Assembly: GCA_036873755.1 (NCBI GenBank) | Contig: JAVTVY010037000.1 | Coordinates: 62,001 to 126,000 of the forward strand | From: Hanleya hanleyi | Taxonomy: Eukaryota > Mollusca > Polyplacophora > Lepidopleurida > Hanleyidae | Direction of reading: 5' to 3' | DNA: 64,000 bases | Shown: positions 25,001 to 40,000 of the stretch, in pieces | Numbering within the stretch: position 1 is the first letter of the stretch | Layout: every line of letters starts with the position of its first letter | Made by a program: the position numbers and the translations under genes | The notes under the pieces: model-generated | Seen by the model: only the letters and a program-made list of their open reading frames with translations | Told to the model about the DNA's origin: nothing | Databases searched by the model: none

Positions 25001-28000
25001 AGTGCAGGAACGTTTTGGAGCAGTAACTGTACAATATCATACAGCTGCTGACAGGTTCTAAGCATTTACTGTAAAGTTCCATGCTGTCAACAACTGAAAG
25101 TTCTATTCTTCACATAAAGGCCCATTTCACAGCATGCATTTTCGCAGCAACAGCCACATCCGAAAAAAATAGCCCTCATGTTATTCAATGGTGCAGTACT
25201 CACAGCATGCGCCAGTGAGGCGACATCAAGACCACATTTTTGATGCGTGACAAAATTAGAACCGGAGCTACATATCAACGCATTGTCACTGAACTATTGA
25301 CCAATCAGAGGAGATAGAAATCGTTAGCCCGCCTACGTTGAGGGGAATCCCTTCTGTTGAATGGCTGAAATGGCTAGAGTATCGCCATTGTAACGGGTCA
25401 CTGCTATGGAAATGCGCCAACCTGCATATATAGTTGTGGTTCGCAGTTGTGATTGTTGCGACGCGTGCTGTGGAAATGGGCCTTAAATGCTTAGAAACGG
25501 TACAGAAACTGATCAGATTTGGGATGGAAATTGTCAGCTTTTGACTGTGCTGAACTGCTCAGTTAACCAGTTTATAGTACTGGCTTGGAAGATTTCCATC
25601 CAGTATCACTCAGTTACTGCAAAGAACCATCCAGTATCCAGTATCAGGGCCTATCTTGAGAGTATGGATAGGTTTTGGGATATTACTAATAGTACTACAC
25701 AGTACTGAATGGTCAAAGTTTCCCTGGGTACTCCTCCTGAACAAATTGAAATAATCAAGAACAATATTTGGTATTATTCTGCATCAATTTTTGGACATTT
25801 GATCAATCTGAAATGACCAATCTCACAATGGAGGGGGGGGGGGGGGGGTGACCAATCTCACAATGGAGGGGGGTTGGTATAATGTCACACTCAAGGTTGT
25901 TTCACTCATATGGTGACAGTCAGTTTGGTTGGTGGAGGAAGCCAGAGTACCCAGAGAGAACCACTGCCCATTGGCAAGTAACTGACAAACTTTCACACAT
26001 GGACCAGCTGGGCTCGAACCCATGCCGGTTCAGCGGTGTGAGGCTAGCGGTCACCAGCAAAGTGCCGAAGCCCACTGAGGGCCCTCTCACAATGGAGAGG
26101 GAGAGTTGTAGATGTTCAAGTGTGTTGTGGATAATATACAGGTATCATTTCTGCCAACAATAAATCGTTCAACTTTGAAGAAATTTTAAAATTAAAGGGA
26201 GATAATTTACAGTGTCCAGAAAGTTTTACCAGTTTTGCTTTGTTTTCCCTCAACTGTAAAAGCTTTCGCATCCTTCTCTTCAACCCGCAATGTCCAGCGT
26301 TGTTGTGATTCGCCCAGTTTGTCAAGGCGTTCGGCAATACTGTTAGGACGGTCAAGTGGCGTCTCCCTTCTCTCTCGCAACTGTATGTCGGAAGCGTCAA
26401 AATCTTTTCCTACTCTCTTCTTCCATTCCTCCTCTCCGCTCCTCTTCAACAGGTTCAGCCTGTTATATAGAAATGGTTTTGTGTCAACTCTCTACAAATT
26501 TATTCCTAATTTTTACAGAGTGAGTGAGTGAGTAAATATGATTTAACGTCGCTTTCAACTATATTTCAGTCATATCACGATGTTGGGTCCTATTCCTTTT
26601 CATACTCGGGAACCACACGAGTGGGGTCCTATTTCTTTTCACACCCGGGAACCCCACGGGTGCCTCAGTTAGTCGCCTCTTACGACAAGCTGTCTGAGGA
26701 GTTGAGGCCTAGTCTTACCATGACCTGCCGTGTGCACGACGACATCCCAGGTCAATCCCCGGAAGCCCCACAGGGCCTGTTATATAGAAATGGTATTGTG
26801 TCAACTTTCTACAAATTTATTCCTAATTCTTAGAGAGAGAGAGAGAGAGCGAGCGAGAATTAAGGTTTAACGTCACGTTCAGCAATATTTCAGCCATATA
26901 GTGACGATCAAACAAAATTCTAAGTATTCAAGTTGATAACTTAATAATCCAACACATTAAAACATACACAAATTAAAACTTATGCAACAAACCGATTTCT
27001 CTCAAATAACCTAAGATACAGTCTTCTTTCACCCGACTAAAAAGATCTTCTAAAGTAGCTGTTCAATAAAAAGAATCTCTTACAATCTTAAAATCTATAC
27101 AGTCAGTAAGAATATGTTTCACTGTGAGATCTTCGTGGCATAGAATACACCTTGGGATTGGCTCTTTTATTTTAGTAAATGTTCGTGAGTTAATCATGTA
27201 TGGCTGATTCTACATCGCCTGATCATGGCTTGATCAAAACGTTTCTGGCTGTTCAGATTTGTTGCCCTGGCCTGATCCAAGTGAACCTGTTATAACTGGT
27301 TTGGGTGCCATCAGTTTGGGTGCCCAACTGGGCAAATATGTGCAGGGGTTGAAATGTTTCATTAAGACCTAGTAGCCATTGGCCCCTAGATCAGAAATTT
27401 CCAGGGGCCAAATTATACTTCTAGGAGCCAATTATTTACGGTGTAAATCGGAGGAAATAAAGTCGAAAAACACTAAAAAAATAAAATCACCAACTGGTTT
27501 CAATGTTGTCTTTTATTTTAAATTACTTGTATTACAAACTTACAGGTAATCCTGCTGTTACAGGATTAACAAATGAATAAAATTTATCAGGATTAAATTT
27601 ACAACAGGATTAGTAAAAAATACGTCTACTATCTGTCTCAGGTAATATATCCAAGACGTTTTCGGCGATATTTCGGAGACAATTGATGGGAGGATATTGA
27701 AACTTCACACAGGAGATAAACTAAAAAGTACCAATTTGATTCCAAAGTATTAAAAAAATCCTTCCAGGAGTTCTCAACATATTGTGAAAACAAGAATTAG
27801 ATGGAAGATTTGTAGGTTAGTTTTTGACATCATGACGTCGAGCCTGTATGTTATAACCTTGGCAGATCAACGTCATCATAGCCCCAAAATAACTAACGTC
27901 AATTCCTAACAGATTTTAATGAAATTAGTATTTTTTGTTGATATACTGTGAGAAGTTTCAACACTGTCGTACTTCAACCACGTTTTTTTTTTCGCCCGGC

Positions 28001-31000
28001 TTTGCTGAAAACTGCGAGAAACTTTTTTAACTTGGTCGTTGTTGATCGATTTCTTCCCGACTAACAGTCAAACTTCCTTCGCCACCAGACAGCCAGACAC
28101 TGAACCGCTGGATAGTTGCTGTTTGCTGGTCAAAAACTGCATAAGATTGGACTGCTTTGCCATGGTTATAGGAATCACAAACGCGAGGATGAATAATGTG
28201 ATTACAAACTTCGGCCGTGCCATTCGATCTAGCTAAAAATGGCGGAAATGTCAACTTCGATAGAATCGAAAATGAGGCTGTCACATGGCATTATCGGAAA
28301 CCAGGCGAACAGCATACAGCTTGAATAGAAAACGTTGTTTCCGAACATATATGTGCACTGTGTATCGTAACATGAGTACAAACGGGAAAAGACAACTGCA
28401 CAGAGATTGAGAGGACTTCCTTGACAATGAAATCACCGGGCTGTTGAACACGTATAATCTATTCTCGTTACAAAAACAACCATCACCATGCGTTTTTGCT
28501 TGTCGCCAATGGCGACATGTAGCATTTTTTCTGGTCGCCAAAATACAAATCTAGTCGCATTTGGCGAGTAAAACGGCTACTTTTCAATCACTAATGTGGT
28601 AGAAAAAAAACACAACTGTTTTGTCTGAAAATGCAGAGTCAATTTAAATGGAAGCAACGTTGCTAAATATCCAGTTGTGAGGCTGATTTTAGAGTATTTA
28701 ATAGTCCGTTAACTTCTGGTGGTTTCGGGTTAAATATCTGACCAGCAGTGTTGCACTCTTTCTTCTTCTGTCACGTTTCAATATTCTTTAAATGCTTGGC
28801 AGATAGAATTATTCAGGACTTCAATCTGGAAGTGTAACTCAAATTCAACTAGACCCTCCCAAATTTACATGTAGCTAGTCCCCTACTTTCTATCAGAGAC
28901 ACCTCCATTGACGTCCCACATGACCAAAGAAAAATACAGAAAGATATAAAAGATACCGCAAGCAAACACAGAATTTGTCAGGGGAAGTAATTGCAGTATA
29001 AAATTTTAGTGAAAAAAAAAGATGAAATAAATTAGGCGCCTCAGTTCTATTACAGACAATATTTTGGAATATTTAAAAGCTCATGTCTGTTGGGAGCATG
29101 CAAATTTTACTTGCCAGTGTATGAGAAAATCCACTAACACTTCAGCAATTCCACTAGCCTGGGACTCAAGGGGACCTACATGTATGCTAATTTCAAACCC
29201 TTCTATTGATACAAGTACCGGTACTATCTACACATATGTTACACACATCAGGGCCTGATCTAGACTTAGTTTGAGCATCCATATACAGTGCAGAGTGTGG
29301 TAACTAACTTATAGTGAAATAGGCCATGATGGGCCGTGATGCAGGACTGTCAAAGCCCATGGAAGTTCTTGGAGTATTAAATGGTCAAAATACAGCCTGA
29401 CAACTTGAAATATGTATATAGCAACATACTGCTGGTTTCATCGTGTTCAGAGAGGGAATTTCCGAAAAAAAAAAAAAAAAAAATAATATATTTTTTCGTT
29501 TGGGCACACAAATCCGTTATAAAGAGGGCTCGAAAATAACCTGGATCAGGCCCTGCATCTGTAGAAGATTATAGATGAACTGCTTTTTGAAACCTGTATT
29601 AAAAATCACACATCCTTATCAATGGTTACCATGGTTCCTTTGTAGAAATTATTTTCACTTTGAAATGTAAGTCAAACCACAATTTTTCAATCCAATTCAA
29701 TTCATTATCTAACAGCCCACAATAAGGCATTAGACCTTAAACATTATAGCTTATCCTACCTATCCGCTATGGAGCCTGTTAGTTTCCCGTTCATCTCGGA
29801 CGATCCCTCAGCGGCCTGTTTTTCCTCTGGTGTGATTGGCTGTGTGTGGTGTCGAGAGGCTCCGTATTTCATCTTCCGTTGTTCAGGGGTTTTCTCAGAG
29901 CCGCCCACATCGGCAGGCTGTGTGAGGTATCTGAAATGCAGAAAAGTGAGATAAGTTTAAAATCATAGTGGAGTAAAACAATTTTACAATTTACATGTAG
30001 AAAGATCGCAGCTAAAAAATTTTCTCCTGCATGATTTGTTGAAGAGACATGTTTAATGAACCATTTCAGTGAGAGGTTGCAGAAATGCTGCCCATTGAAT
30101 TGTTCTCCTTTTTTTTCAGCTTCATTTTATAGGCTTCTGAACCAAAACTAACTTTCTTGAAAAAAAAAATGAGGTCCCTCTCTTGAAAGGGGTAATGCAT
30201 GTACATGTATTCGAATTGAACTGTTACTGTATAACTACTAATGACAGTGTTCAAATATTTTCATTTAATGTAAATGCAAAGATTTTTCCAGCAATTTTTT
30301 CCCGGTTGATAAATGGCATTTTTCAGGAATGTAACTAAATCACACAATTAACATGATTCATAACAAGCTGTTAATTAATGGATGAGATCAATTGTGATCG
30401 TTGGAACCATGCAATGTGATTTTTCGTGAGTTTTCAAGACTAAAACCCAAGTTTTAAGCACTTTTAACTCTTTCCCCCATATAAGCGGGTTTTGACGGCT
30501 TGTGTCGATCCCCATGTAAGCGTGTTTTGACGGGTGTTCGCCTAACCCATGAAGACGGATTTTGATGTGTCACTGAGTTCCCATGTGATGGATTACTTTT
30601 GCAATTTTTTGCCTTTACTTTGAGTAAAACCTAATTAAAACTATACATTTTCAGAAAGCCAAAATTTCAATAAATCTGACTATATGGACTGTTGGTATGT
30701 TTTATAGTAAGGGTAAACTGAAATCGGGAGAGGAACAGAAATAATCGATGGAAAACGCGCGATTTGACAACAAATGTGTTTGGTGTGCTCCAAGAGACAC
30801 GTTCGAAAAATAGTAAAATCTGCTTTCAAATTCCTGAATATTTTACGTAACGCGAGCATAAACTACCGAAGTATCTAACCTTGATGACTAACTCGTCAAA
30901 TCTGCCCATCTGAGTTTATTTTACATATTTTCCCGGGGCCTGTTCATCTTCATTTAAAAATGTTGATGCGCCTTTCTTCATCGGCCGCCGTGGGCAAAAC

Positions 31001-34000
31001 CCACGTTGCAGTGGCCATGGCGACCACGTGCAAACAAAGTGTGTGCTCCAATCACGCCGGGTGTGATGAAAAAGTTTGTCAGCCTTGGCCAATCAGTGAT
31101 GCTGTTTTATTTTCACCTTCTAAATATAGTCACCGTCTTTATTCTCCTTGAAGGATGTACATCGGATATTTTCAGTTATAGCTCATTCTATACCTGCCAT
31201 CTCGTGATGTCACTGCCAAATCCCGAATCTAGGGGACATTAGCTTTGTAACGGTATACAATACATGCGGATGCAAGCTGGAGAAGCAGGAAGTGAGAGCT
31301 GCAAAACGCAGCTAAAATGCGACAATTTCTTCGCTTTTTTTGGTGATTTTCAACAGACGGAAAGCAGACACAACACATTTTCTCACAAGATTACTTATTT
31401 TTCGAATAAATGTTGCTGATATTGGTATAAAACGTGAAAAAATTACGTAGAATGGGTCTGTGTGAGACCATTGGTAAATATTTCCCCACATGACATGGGA
31501 CATAAAACGAGATATTTTACATCGCTGGAGAAGTATGAAAATTGAAATACGTCCATGGGTTAAAGACCTACACCATTACAAATCTATTGTGGGTCAGAGA
31601 GAGAAAATTCCCCACAAGCCTAAGGGGGAAAGAGTTAAGCATTTTCCAGGATGGAATTCTAATTCCAGCACTTTCCAGGAGGCATGAACCCCGAGATTAG
31701 CTGGACTTAGCACCAACAGCTTTACAATTCCCATCATGAGTCCCGCGAGATTCCCTACTATGAGAAGAGGCTCTAGGTAAAATGGGAGCCATCCCCCCAA
31801 ATTTTGGGGGGTGAGTAGGTGCGTATGATCTTCCGGCCAGTCACCAGCAACAGTTTTCATCAAATGACAGCGCTAAGCTGCACAGATTAGTCTCTCGGTA
31901 ATAGTACTACAATACCCGATGAATATGTCTACTGAGTGATAAATGTGTAAAAACTGGTGAACTATTTCTTCACAATCAACTGAGAAACGAAGCAACATGA
32001 GTTGTCTTCCTTGTCAAACATTCAACTTTCGTTTATTAATAAACTGCAAAACAGCTCATAATTATTTTATTTTCTGGGTCAAGAGTGAATAGATTTTTGG
32101 CTAACTTCCTCCATTGTTGTTATACTTAATAAGGTTCATCAACTGATAGAAAATTTGTTTTCACTAATCCCTTCCTGTTTCAGATTTTGAATTGAATGTT
32201 GACTGTTAATAAAGATGAAAGAAGTTCCTGTAAGAGGGAGCCTCGCTGTCAAAATAGTGACACGGCTCCCATTCATGTGAGAGTCGTGCTCTCACTGTCA
32301 GGAAGGCATGACTCTCTGTTGAGAATGAATTCCCATGATGAAGCTCATTTGATTGAATTAATGTGTATATTTAACATTCAGCCAATCAGGTGAGCCATTG
32401 TAAATCTTTGACACGAGATGCTGCAGCCAATGAGAATTACGTATGTAATTCACAATCATATGGAAATTCGAAGAAAACTGAACCGGAGAATACGGTAATT
32501 CCCCTAATAATTCAATCCCAGGAAGTTCACTTTTCAACTCTGTAATATTCAAACAACATTCCCATTCTTCATTCAAATTGAAGAAAAGTCAGATACATAT
32601 AATGACAAAATGTGACATTTTGTAGCTGGTGCCATGAAGAATATTTCCAAATATAAATCATTCTTGCTGCACTTCCTGTGATCGAATTATCAGGGGAATT
32701 ACCGTAGGTTGGGAGAGCACGCCTGAATGAAAGTGTACATGTACCTGGAGAGACAGAAGCATATGTTGACAGACTTGCATCATTTATGTACGGTAATTCC
32801 CCTAATAACTCGATCACAGCAATTGAAATTTCCCACCAGAAAAATCAGGGGGTGATTAAATTTATTAGAACACGAAGTTGACAAAATTGACCAAAATCAA
32901 GCAAATAGTCCAACATTTCTTAGTTATTTTAACGATTTTATAGTGCGATCAAAGTCATTAATACAAGTGATTGAATTTTGTCCACAAACTTGAGAGTGAG
33001 TGAATTCTAGTAGGGTGATTGAATTTTTAGAGTAATTACTGTCTGTGCACATACATTATGTGCTTGTACAGGCTACTAAACCACTACTGTCTGTCCCAAA
33101 TTATATATCCGAGACGGTTTTGGCGATATTTCGGAGACAGTTTATCGTAGAACATTGAAACTTCACACAGTATATAAACTAAAAAATACAAATTTTTCAC
33201 CAAAATTTCATTAAAATCTGTTGAGAATTGACGAAAATCACCAATACCTACCATGTTATTTTGGGGTCAGCATGACGTTGATCTGCCAATGTTATAACAA
33301 GCAGGCTTGGCATCATGACGTCAAAAAATAACCCACAAATCTTCCATCTAATTTTTGTTTTCGCGATTTGTTGAGAGCTATTGGAAGAATTTTCTTGATA
33401 CTTTGGAATAAAATTAGTACTTTTTAGTGATCTACTGTGTGAAGTTTCAATGCCCTCCGATAAATGGTCTCCGAAATGTGGCCGAAAGCATCTCGGATAT
33501 ATTATCCAGGACAGACAGTAGAGTTGAACAGCTGTAAACACAAAATGCATGTACCATTAAGTCCTCATTAATTACAATGTACAGTATATATTTCAAAGTG
33601 TCCTGGATATAAGTACTGCTGCCTAGAAAATTGCTTCTGGCCAAATTGTCCAATTATGGTTTAAATGTTGACAAGTATGTATGGATATAGGTCAGATATC
33701 CCGAATAGTATGCACTCAGGAGGAGGGGTCATCACATTTGGTATTCTTCAGTTTCAGGGATAATGCTCAGAAATTCAGATTGAATTCCATGACTTTGCAT
33801 GACCTTTTATGGACAAATTCCATGACTTTTCCATGACCTACCAGAAATTCTCTATGGATAATGGGGGCATCGAGAAAATCAGTCCCCAGCCATGATGAGT
33901 GAGAAGAGCATTTCCATGGCATTTCTTTTTACACTGATGCGATTTGAGAACAGCCATTTCCTCCTAAATGCACGCTGGGAGTTAAAAAAATTCCAAGACC

Positions 34001-37000
34001 AAAGTTACCTCCCCTGATGCACACTTGATCGCATTCGTAGATCATACGTGACATTCGGCAAATAGAACATTCACTGGTCCAGGAAAATCATGAAAAAAAT
34101 CAAGAGAAATATTGACCTGTCTGACATTTTCAAGTTCCATTTATTCTTTCCATGACCTCTCACAAAATTCAATGACCAGACACAAAATTCCATGACTTTG
34201 AAGGCCTGAAAAATCAATTTTCAAATTCCATGACTTTCCAGGATTTTCCATGACCGCGGGAACCCTGAGTTTATATAGGATCTACACCAACCGGCGTGCG
34301 CCCATGAAAGAATTTAAAGGTGAAATGCAAAAAACATTATTTGATAAAAATTTTGAAATAATGAACTTTTGACATACATAAATTATTTCCTGGACTGGTC
34401 GATCGCAAGTTTGAATAAATAATAAAAGAAACACAGGAAGGAAGCAATCAGAGATTGCTCAATTGTATGCCCCCCCCCCCTTCCGCTTTAATCCGACACT
34501 GCCCCGCCATTGTTCTGTTGTTTATTGGTTGGTGGAGCCCTAATTTGGATAATTATAAAAATTCTGTTTCAGTCACTTTTTTTGCCATGCCTCGACAATA
34601 CATATTCCAAGTATGAACCAACAAGTGATAATACGATGTTTCGATGCAAGATGGTCACGAGGGCTTTCGCCAAATCCGAAAACGTGACCTGGTTATGAGA
34701 CCTACATTTCTTGGGAGTATATTGTGGTGAAATTATGAAGCAATCAGTGAACTTTGACTTTTGCACCCAATTCACTCTTTTTGGGGCAATTTCATACTTC
34801 AGGACCTATGTTGTCTGCTTTGGAATGTAGAATAACATATAATATAGCCATTTTCCTGGTCCAAATCGGTTATGGACTGAGATCCAGCCTGGACAAATAA
34901 AAATATCCCATTCACTTAGGTTTGATAAACAAAGGGCCATAACTCTTGAAAATATAACCGAAAGCAGAGAAACTTCACGCTGCACAACTACAGGGCACTG
35001 ACCATATATCCTGCAAATTTCATAATTGTCCATAAGATATTAACCGAGATCCAGCCCGGACAAATCCCGATTTACAAAAATTTGAAGAAAAAAGGGCCAT
35101 AACTCTTGAAAATATATGCGAAGCGCGGAGAAACTTCACGCTGCACAACTACAGGGCACTGACAACATATCCTGCAAACTTCATAATTGTCCATACAATA
35201 TTAACCGAGATCAAGCCAGGACAAGTCCCAATTCACGGGGAATTCAGAAACAAAGGGCCAGAACTCTTGAAAATATAAGCGAAACGTGGTGAAACTTTAC
35301 GCTGCACAACTGTGGGGCACTGACCACATATCATGCAAATTTCATACTTGTCCATACAATATTAGCCAAGATCCAGCCCGGACAAGTCTCATTCACAGTG
35401 ATTTCGGATAAAGGGCCATAACTCTTGAAAATTATACCGGAACTCGGAAAAAACTCAACGCTGCACATCTACGAGGCACTGGCCACATTCCATGCAAGTT
35501 TCAATCTCGTCCATCAAATATTAACCGAGATATTGCGCGGACAAGAAATTCGGACGGACAGACGGATGGACGGACGGTACGACAGACGGACGGACAAAGC
35601 GATCGCTATATGCCCCCCCTCTAGTTAGAGGGGGGGCATAATAAGCAGCCCAACACTTACAGAAGGAGAGAATTACTCAGCTATGCGATTAATTCCACTT
35701 ATTTCTCTGTGGTGCACTGCAATAGGACAGTCCCAAGATGTACATGTAACTCTCTAATCACAAAAGTCATGAAACGACGTCATTGTCCATGTCACGTCAA
35801 GATGAGGTCAGGCAGCGAACCATTCAGTTGAAATGCTGCTTTAATTCTATTCACGGATTCTTGCAGGCTAGGACTTCTGTTTGCAAACGAGTGTTTAACT
35901 CAGAGACAATAACATCTTCAAAGTTGATTTGGTTTTCAGTATTTTGAAAGCCAAAATGATATTTGTTTTCTAATTTTTGCAGAATGTTAAAGCATTACCC
36001 GGGGATTTATTTTTGTCCAACATCACGTGGCGTTTCGCGCCTTTCATGACTTATGAGTTATATCTCATGACTGTCCTATTGGTGTTATCATTTAGGCTCA
36101 CCACCTTGTTCCTAACCTCCTATTCTATTCTAATTGTAGTGATAATAGGCTATTGACGAGTATAGTGGCATATTAATGCAGGGGAGACCACTGGTGCTTT
36201 ATTATAGAGTGGTCTCCCCTTGGTAGCGGGTGCTGATTGGACAATAGCCAATGAGAGTAGCGGGCTTAGTGCACTCAGAAGTCCTATAGATTGAAGTGGA
36301 CTGGAAAATAACACAGGAAGGAAGCAATCAGAGATTGCTCAATTGTATGCCCCCCTTCCACTTTAATCCGACACTGCCCCGCCATTGTTCTGTTCTTTAT
36401 TGGTTGGTGGAGGCCTAATTTGGATAATTATAAAAATTCTGTTTCAGTCACTTTTTTGCCATGTCTCACGTAATACATATTCCAAATATCAAGCAACAAG
36501 TGATAATACGATGCTTCGATGCAAGATGGTCGCCAGGGCTTTCGCCAAATCCGAAAATGTGACCTGGTTATGAGACCTACATTCCTTGGGAGTATATTGT
36601 GGTGAAATTATGAAGCGATCAGTGAATTTTGTACCCAATTCACTGTTTTTGGGGCAATTTCATACTTCAGGACCTATGTTGTCTGCTTTGGAATGTAGAA
36701 TACCATATAATATAGCCATTTTCCTGGTTCAAATCAGTTATGGACTGAGATCCAGCTTGGACAAATAAATATATCCCATTCACTTAGGTTTAAACAAAGG
36801 GCCATAACTCTTGAAAACAGAGAAAACAGAGAAACTTCACGCTACACACCCATGGGTCACTGACCACATATCATGCGTATTTCATACTTGTTCATACAAT
36901 ATTAACCGAGATCCAGCCCTACAAATCCCAATTCACAAAGATTTGAAGAAAAAAGGGCCATAACTCTTGAAAATATAGGCGAAATGTGGAGAAACTTCAC

Positions 37001-40000
37001 GCTGCACAACTACAGGGCACTGATCACATATCCTGCAAATTTCATAATTGTTCATACAATATTCACCGAGATCCAGCCCGGACAAGTTCCAATTCACAAA
37101 GATTTGAAGAAAAAAGGGCCATAACTCTTGAAAATATATGCGAAACGCGGAGAAACTTCACGCTGCACAATTACAGGGCACTGATCACATATCCTGCAAA
37201 TTTCATAATTGTTCATACAATATTCACCGAGATCCAGCCCGGACAAGTTCCAATTCACAAAGATTTGAAGAAAAAAGGGCCATAACTCTTGAAAATATAT
37301 GCGAAACGCGGAGAAACTTCACGCTGCACAATTACAGGGCACTGATCACATATCCTGCAAATTTCATAATTGTCCATACAATATTAACCGAGATCCAGCC
37401 CGGACAAGTCCCAATTCAGGATTTCAGGAACAAAGGGCCATAACTCTTGAAAATATAAGCGAAACGTGGAGAAACTTTACGCTGCACAACTGTGGGTCAT
37501 TGACCACATATCATGCAAATTTCATACTTGTCCATACAATATTAACCAAGATCCAGCCCGGACAAGTCCCATTCACAGAGATTTCAGAAAAAGGGCCATA
37601 ACTCTTGAAAATTATACCGGAACTCGGAAAAAACTCCACGCTGCACAACTACGAGCCACTGGCCACATTCCATGCAAGTTTCGATCCTGTCCATCAAATA
37701 TTAACCGAGATATTGCCCGGACAAGAATTCGGACGGACAGACGGACAAAGCGATCGCTATATGCCCCCCCTCTAGTTAGAGGGGGGGGGGGCATAACCAG
37801 CAGGTAGTACTGCTCGTTGTACTGGCTTAAAGCTATAAATACGTAGTTACTTTACAATAAATTTGATCGCACCCAGATTTTTTGCGGTGAGATTTTTCAC
37901 ATCCTTGGATTGAATTATTAGGGATCAGCATACCACTTATTTCCAGCCCTGCCTATGAAAACCTATAACACATGGTTATAAAATTTTAATCAAAGAGAAA
38001 ACTAAAGTCAACAAATATCCAAACAGACATAACAATGTTGTGACTGTGTTTGGTGTATGAAAACAAAAGGTCCTCCAACCTAGGTTATGTCAATATTGTG
38101 TTGATTAATTAGTAAACTCATACCACCAACATGTGACATTGTATACAAACACCATATAAAGTATGTTCAACATGGTCGACACAATACAAAAGTCACATTA
38201 ATAAAAATGGCTGATGTATACATCAGGTGAAGCCTACGAACACAGAATGAATGAACACGGAGAGAGAGAGAGAATTGAGGTTTAACGTCACGTTCAGCAA
38301 TATTTCAGCTATATAGCGACGATCAAACAAAATTCTAACTATTCAAGTTAATAACTTAGTAATCCAACACATTAAAACACACACACATTAAAACTTATGC
38401 AACAGAGATTTCTCTCAAATAACCTAAGATACAATCTTCTTTCATCCGACTAAAAATATCTTCTAAAGTATGATAGTTGCTTGATAAAAAGAATCTCTTA
38501 CAATCTTAAAATCTATACAGTCGATAAGAATATGTTTCACTGTGAGATCTTTGTGGCAGGGAATACCTTGGGACTGGCACTTTTTAGTAAATGTTCAAGA
38601 GTTAATCGTGTATTGCCGATTCTATCTACATGGCCTGATCATGGCTTGATCGAAACGTTTCTGGCTGTTCAGATGAGTATAGCCTTCAGTTTTTTTGAAC
38701 TCATGAAGTTTGTTATTATTCACAGCATCCCATAAAGAATGAAACAGCTTTCTCACATAAGTACAGATAGAGAATGACTAAACTGACCCAAAATATGACA
38801 TGACGAGTAAGATTATCTCTTCATTATCGTTATCAGGTGAACTGAAGCCAAAGACATTAATAGCTGGTTAAGAGAGAATGACATTCAGACAGACACTATA
38901 TTTAGAGACATTAATGAAATTCCTACCTGCTACCTGTGCCTTATTTCACAACGTAATTCGGTCTCAATTAAATCATGGATTTATAGTCTTATATTTGGTC
39001 TATACAAGGAATTTCGCAGTAACTAACGTATACGGATTTTCCAGCTAATTTGTTAACTTCATGACAATATATTATATAGTTCGGAAATCCCCGAACTACC
39101 AGTCATCCATGTAAAGTTTGTATTATGAAGAACTACACCACAGACATAAATCAAACATACCATATACAGGTAAGAGATAAATGTAGAAGGTACTAAATCT
39201 ATGTTTATGATGTAGCTTAAACGTCTCTCATAAACAGACCTACTACATGTATTTGGGGGTATAAACTTATATCAGAATGGCTTTGTGCCAAATAAAGTTC
39301 CTCTGCATTAAGGCTTAAATACAGATTATTACCAAGAAGAAAAAGTCTACTTACATGTACTTACTATAAGGGTGTGGTTTCTTTGACATGACCGCATAAG
39401 GCAGGATCAAGCTGGCTATTGTAAACTTCTCAGAATAGTTGAAGGAATGATATCAGGGTTGTGTATAAATGTCCTAATGACATCAGCCAGGGTTTACTGT
39501 CACAACCCTAATCATTACAGACAATCAAATGTACATGCTCTGCTTCAAGCCTTGTCCCAGACCAGCATAATTGCAGGTGTCAAAAACAAGCATGTCAGAA
39601 AGCTGTTTATGTTGGCTCATAAAAGTAAAATATTGAGGACAATAATTGCAATGTAAACACAAACTATCATAGCTGAAATACCTCCCAAATCAGGCCGCAT
39701 GTAAAATGGTGCAGGAAAATTAGCAAGCCATCATGTGCATTCCTGGTGCTTGGTTAAATGATAGTCGATTACACTCATGATGGTATCCTTGATATTAAAC
39801 AGTTAAAGTGACGAGAGAGCCAATTCAGCAGTGAGCTGGTCACGTACACTGATCACATACATTGGTTTATCAGGGATTGTTATCTGGTTGACTATCAATA
39901 TGGCTGATTTGTCAACGAACTATTCTCCTTGAAAAAACAAATCAGGCGAGATGGCCTATTTTATTTTTAAAATGGCAGATTTTACTCGACTTCGGTCAAT

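Noticed and set aside
26010..26021. A genuine tRNA gene around the B box
   Set aside because: No cloverleaf with acceptor and anticodon stems could be formed by eye; the surrounding sequence is repeated at 54485, so it is a SINE.
28027..28284. Possible transposase fragment inside the 27343-28593 element
   Set aside because: The 85-codon frame shows no transposase motif and no length conservation.
36986..37807. Overlapping open frames reading [18 protein letters not shown] and [13 protein letters not shown] in family B copies
   Set aside because: They are translations of the 161-bp pearl-like core repeat in several frames. No start context, splice structure or homology supports a protein; the same holds at 8669-9082 and 44795-45627.
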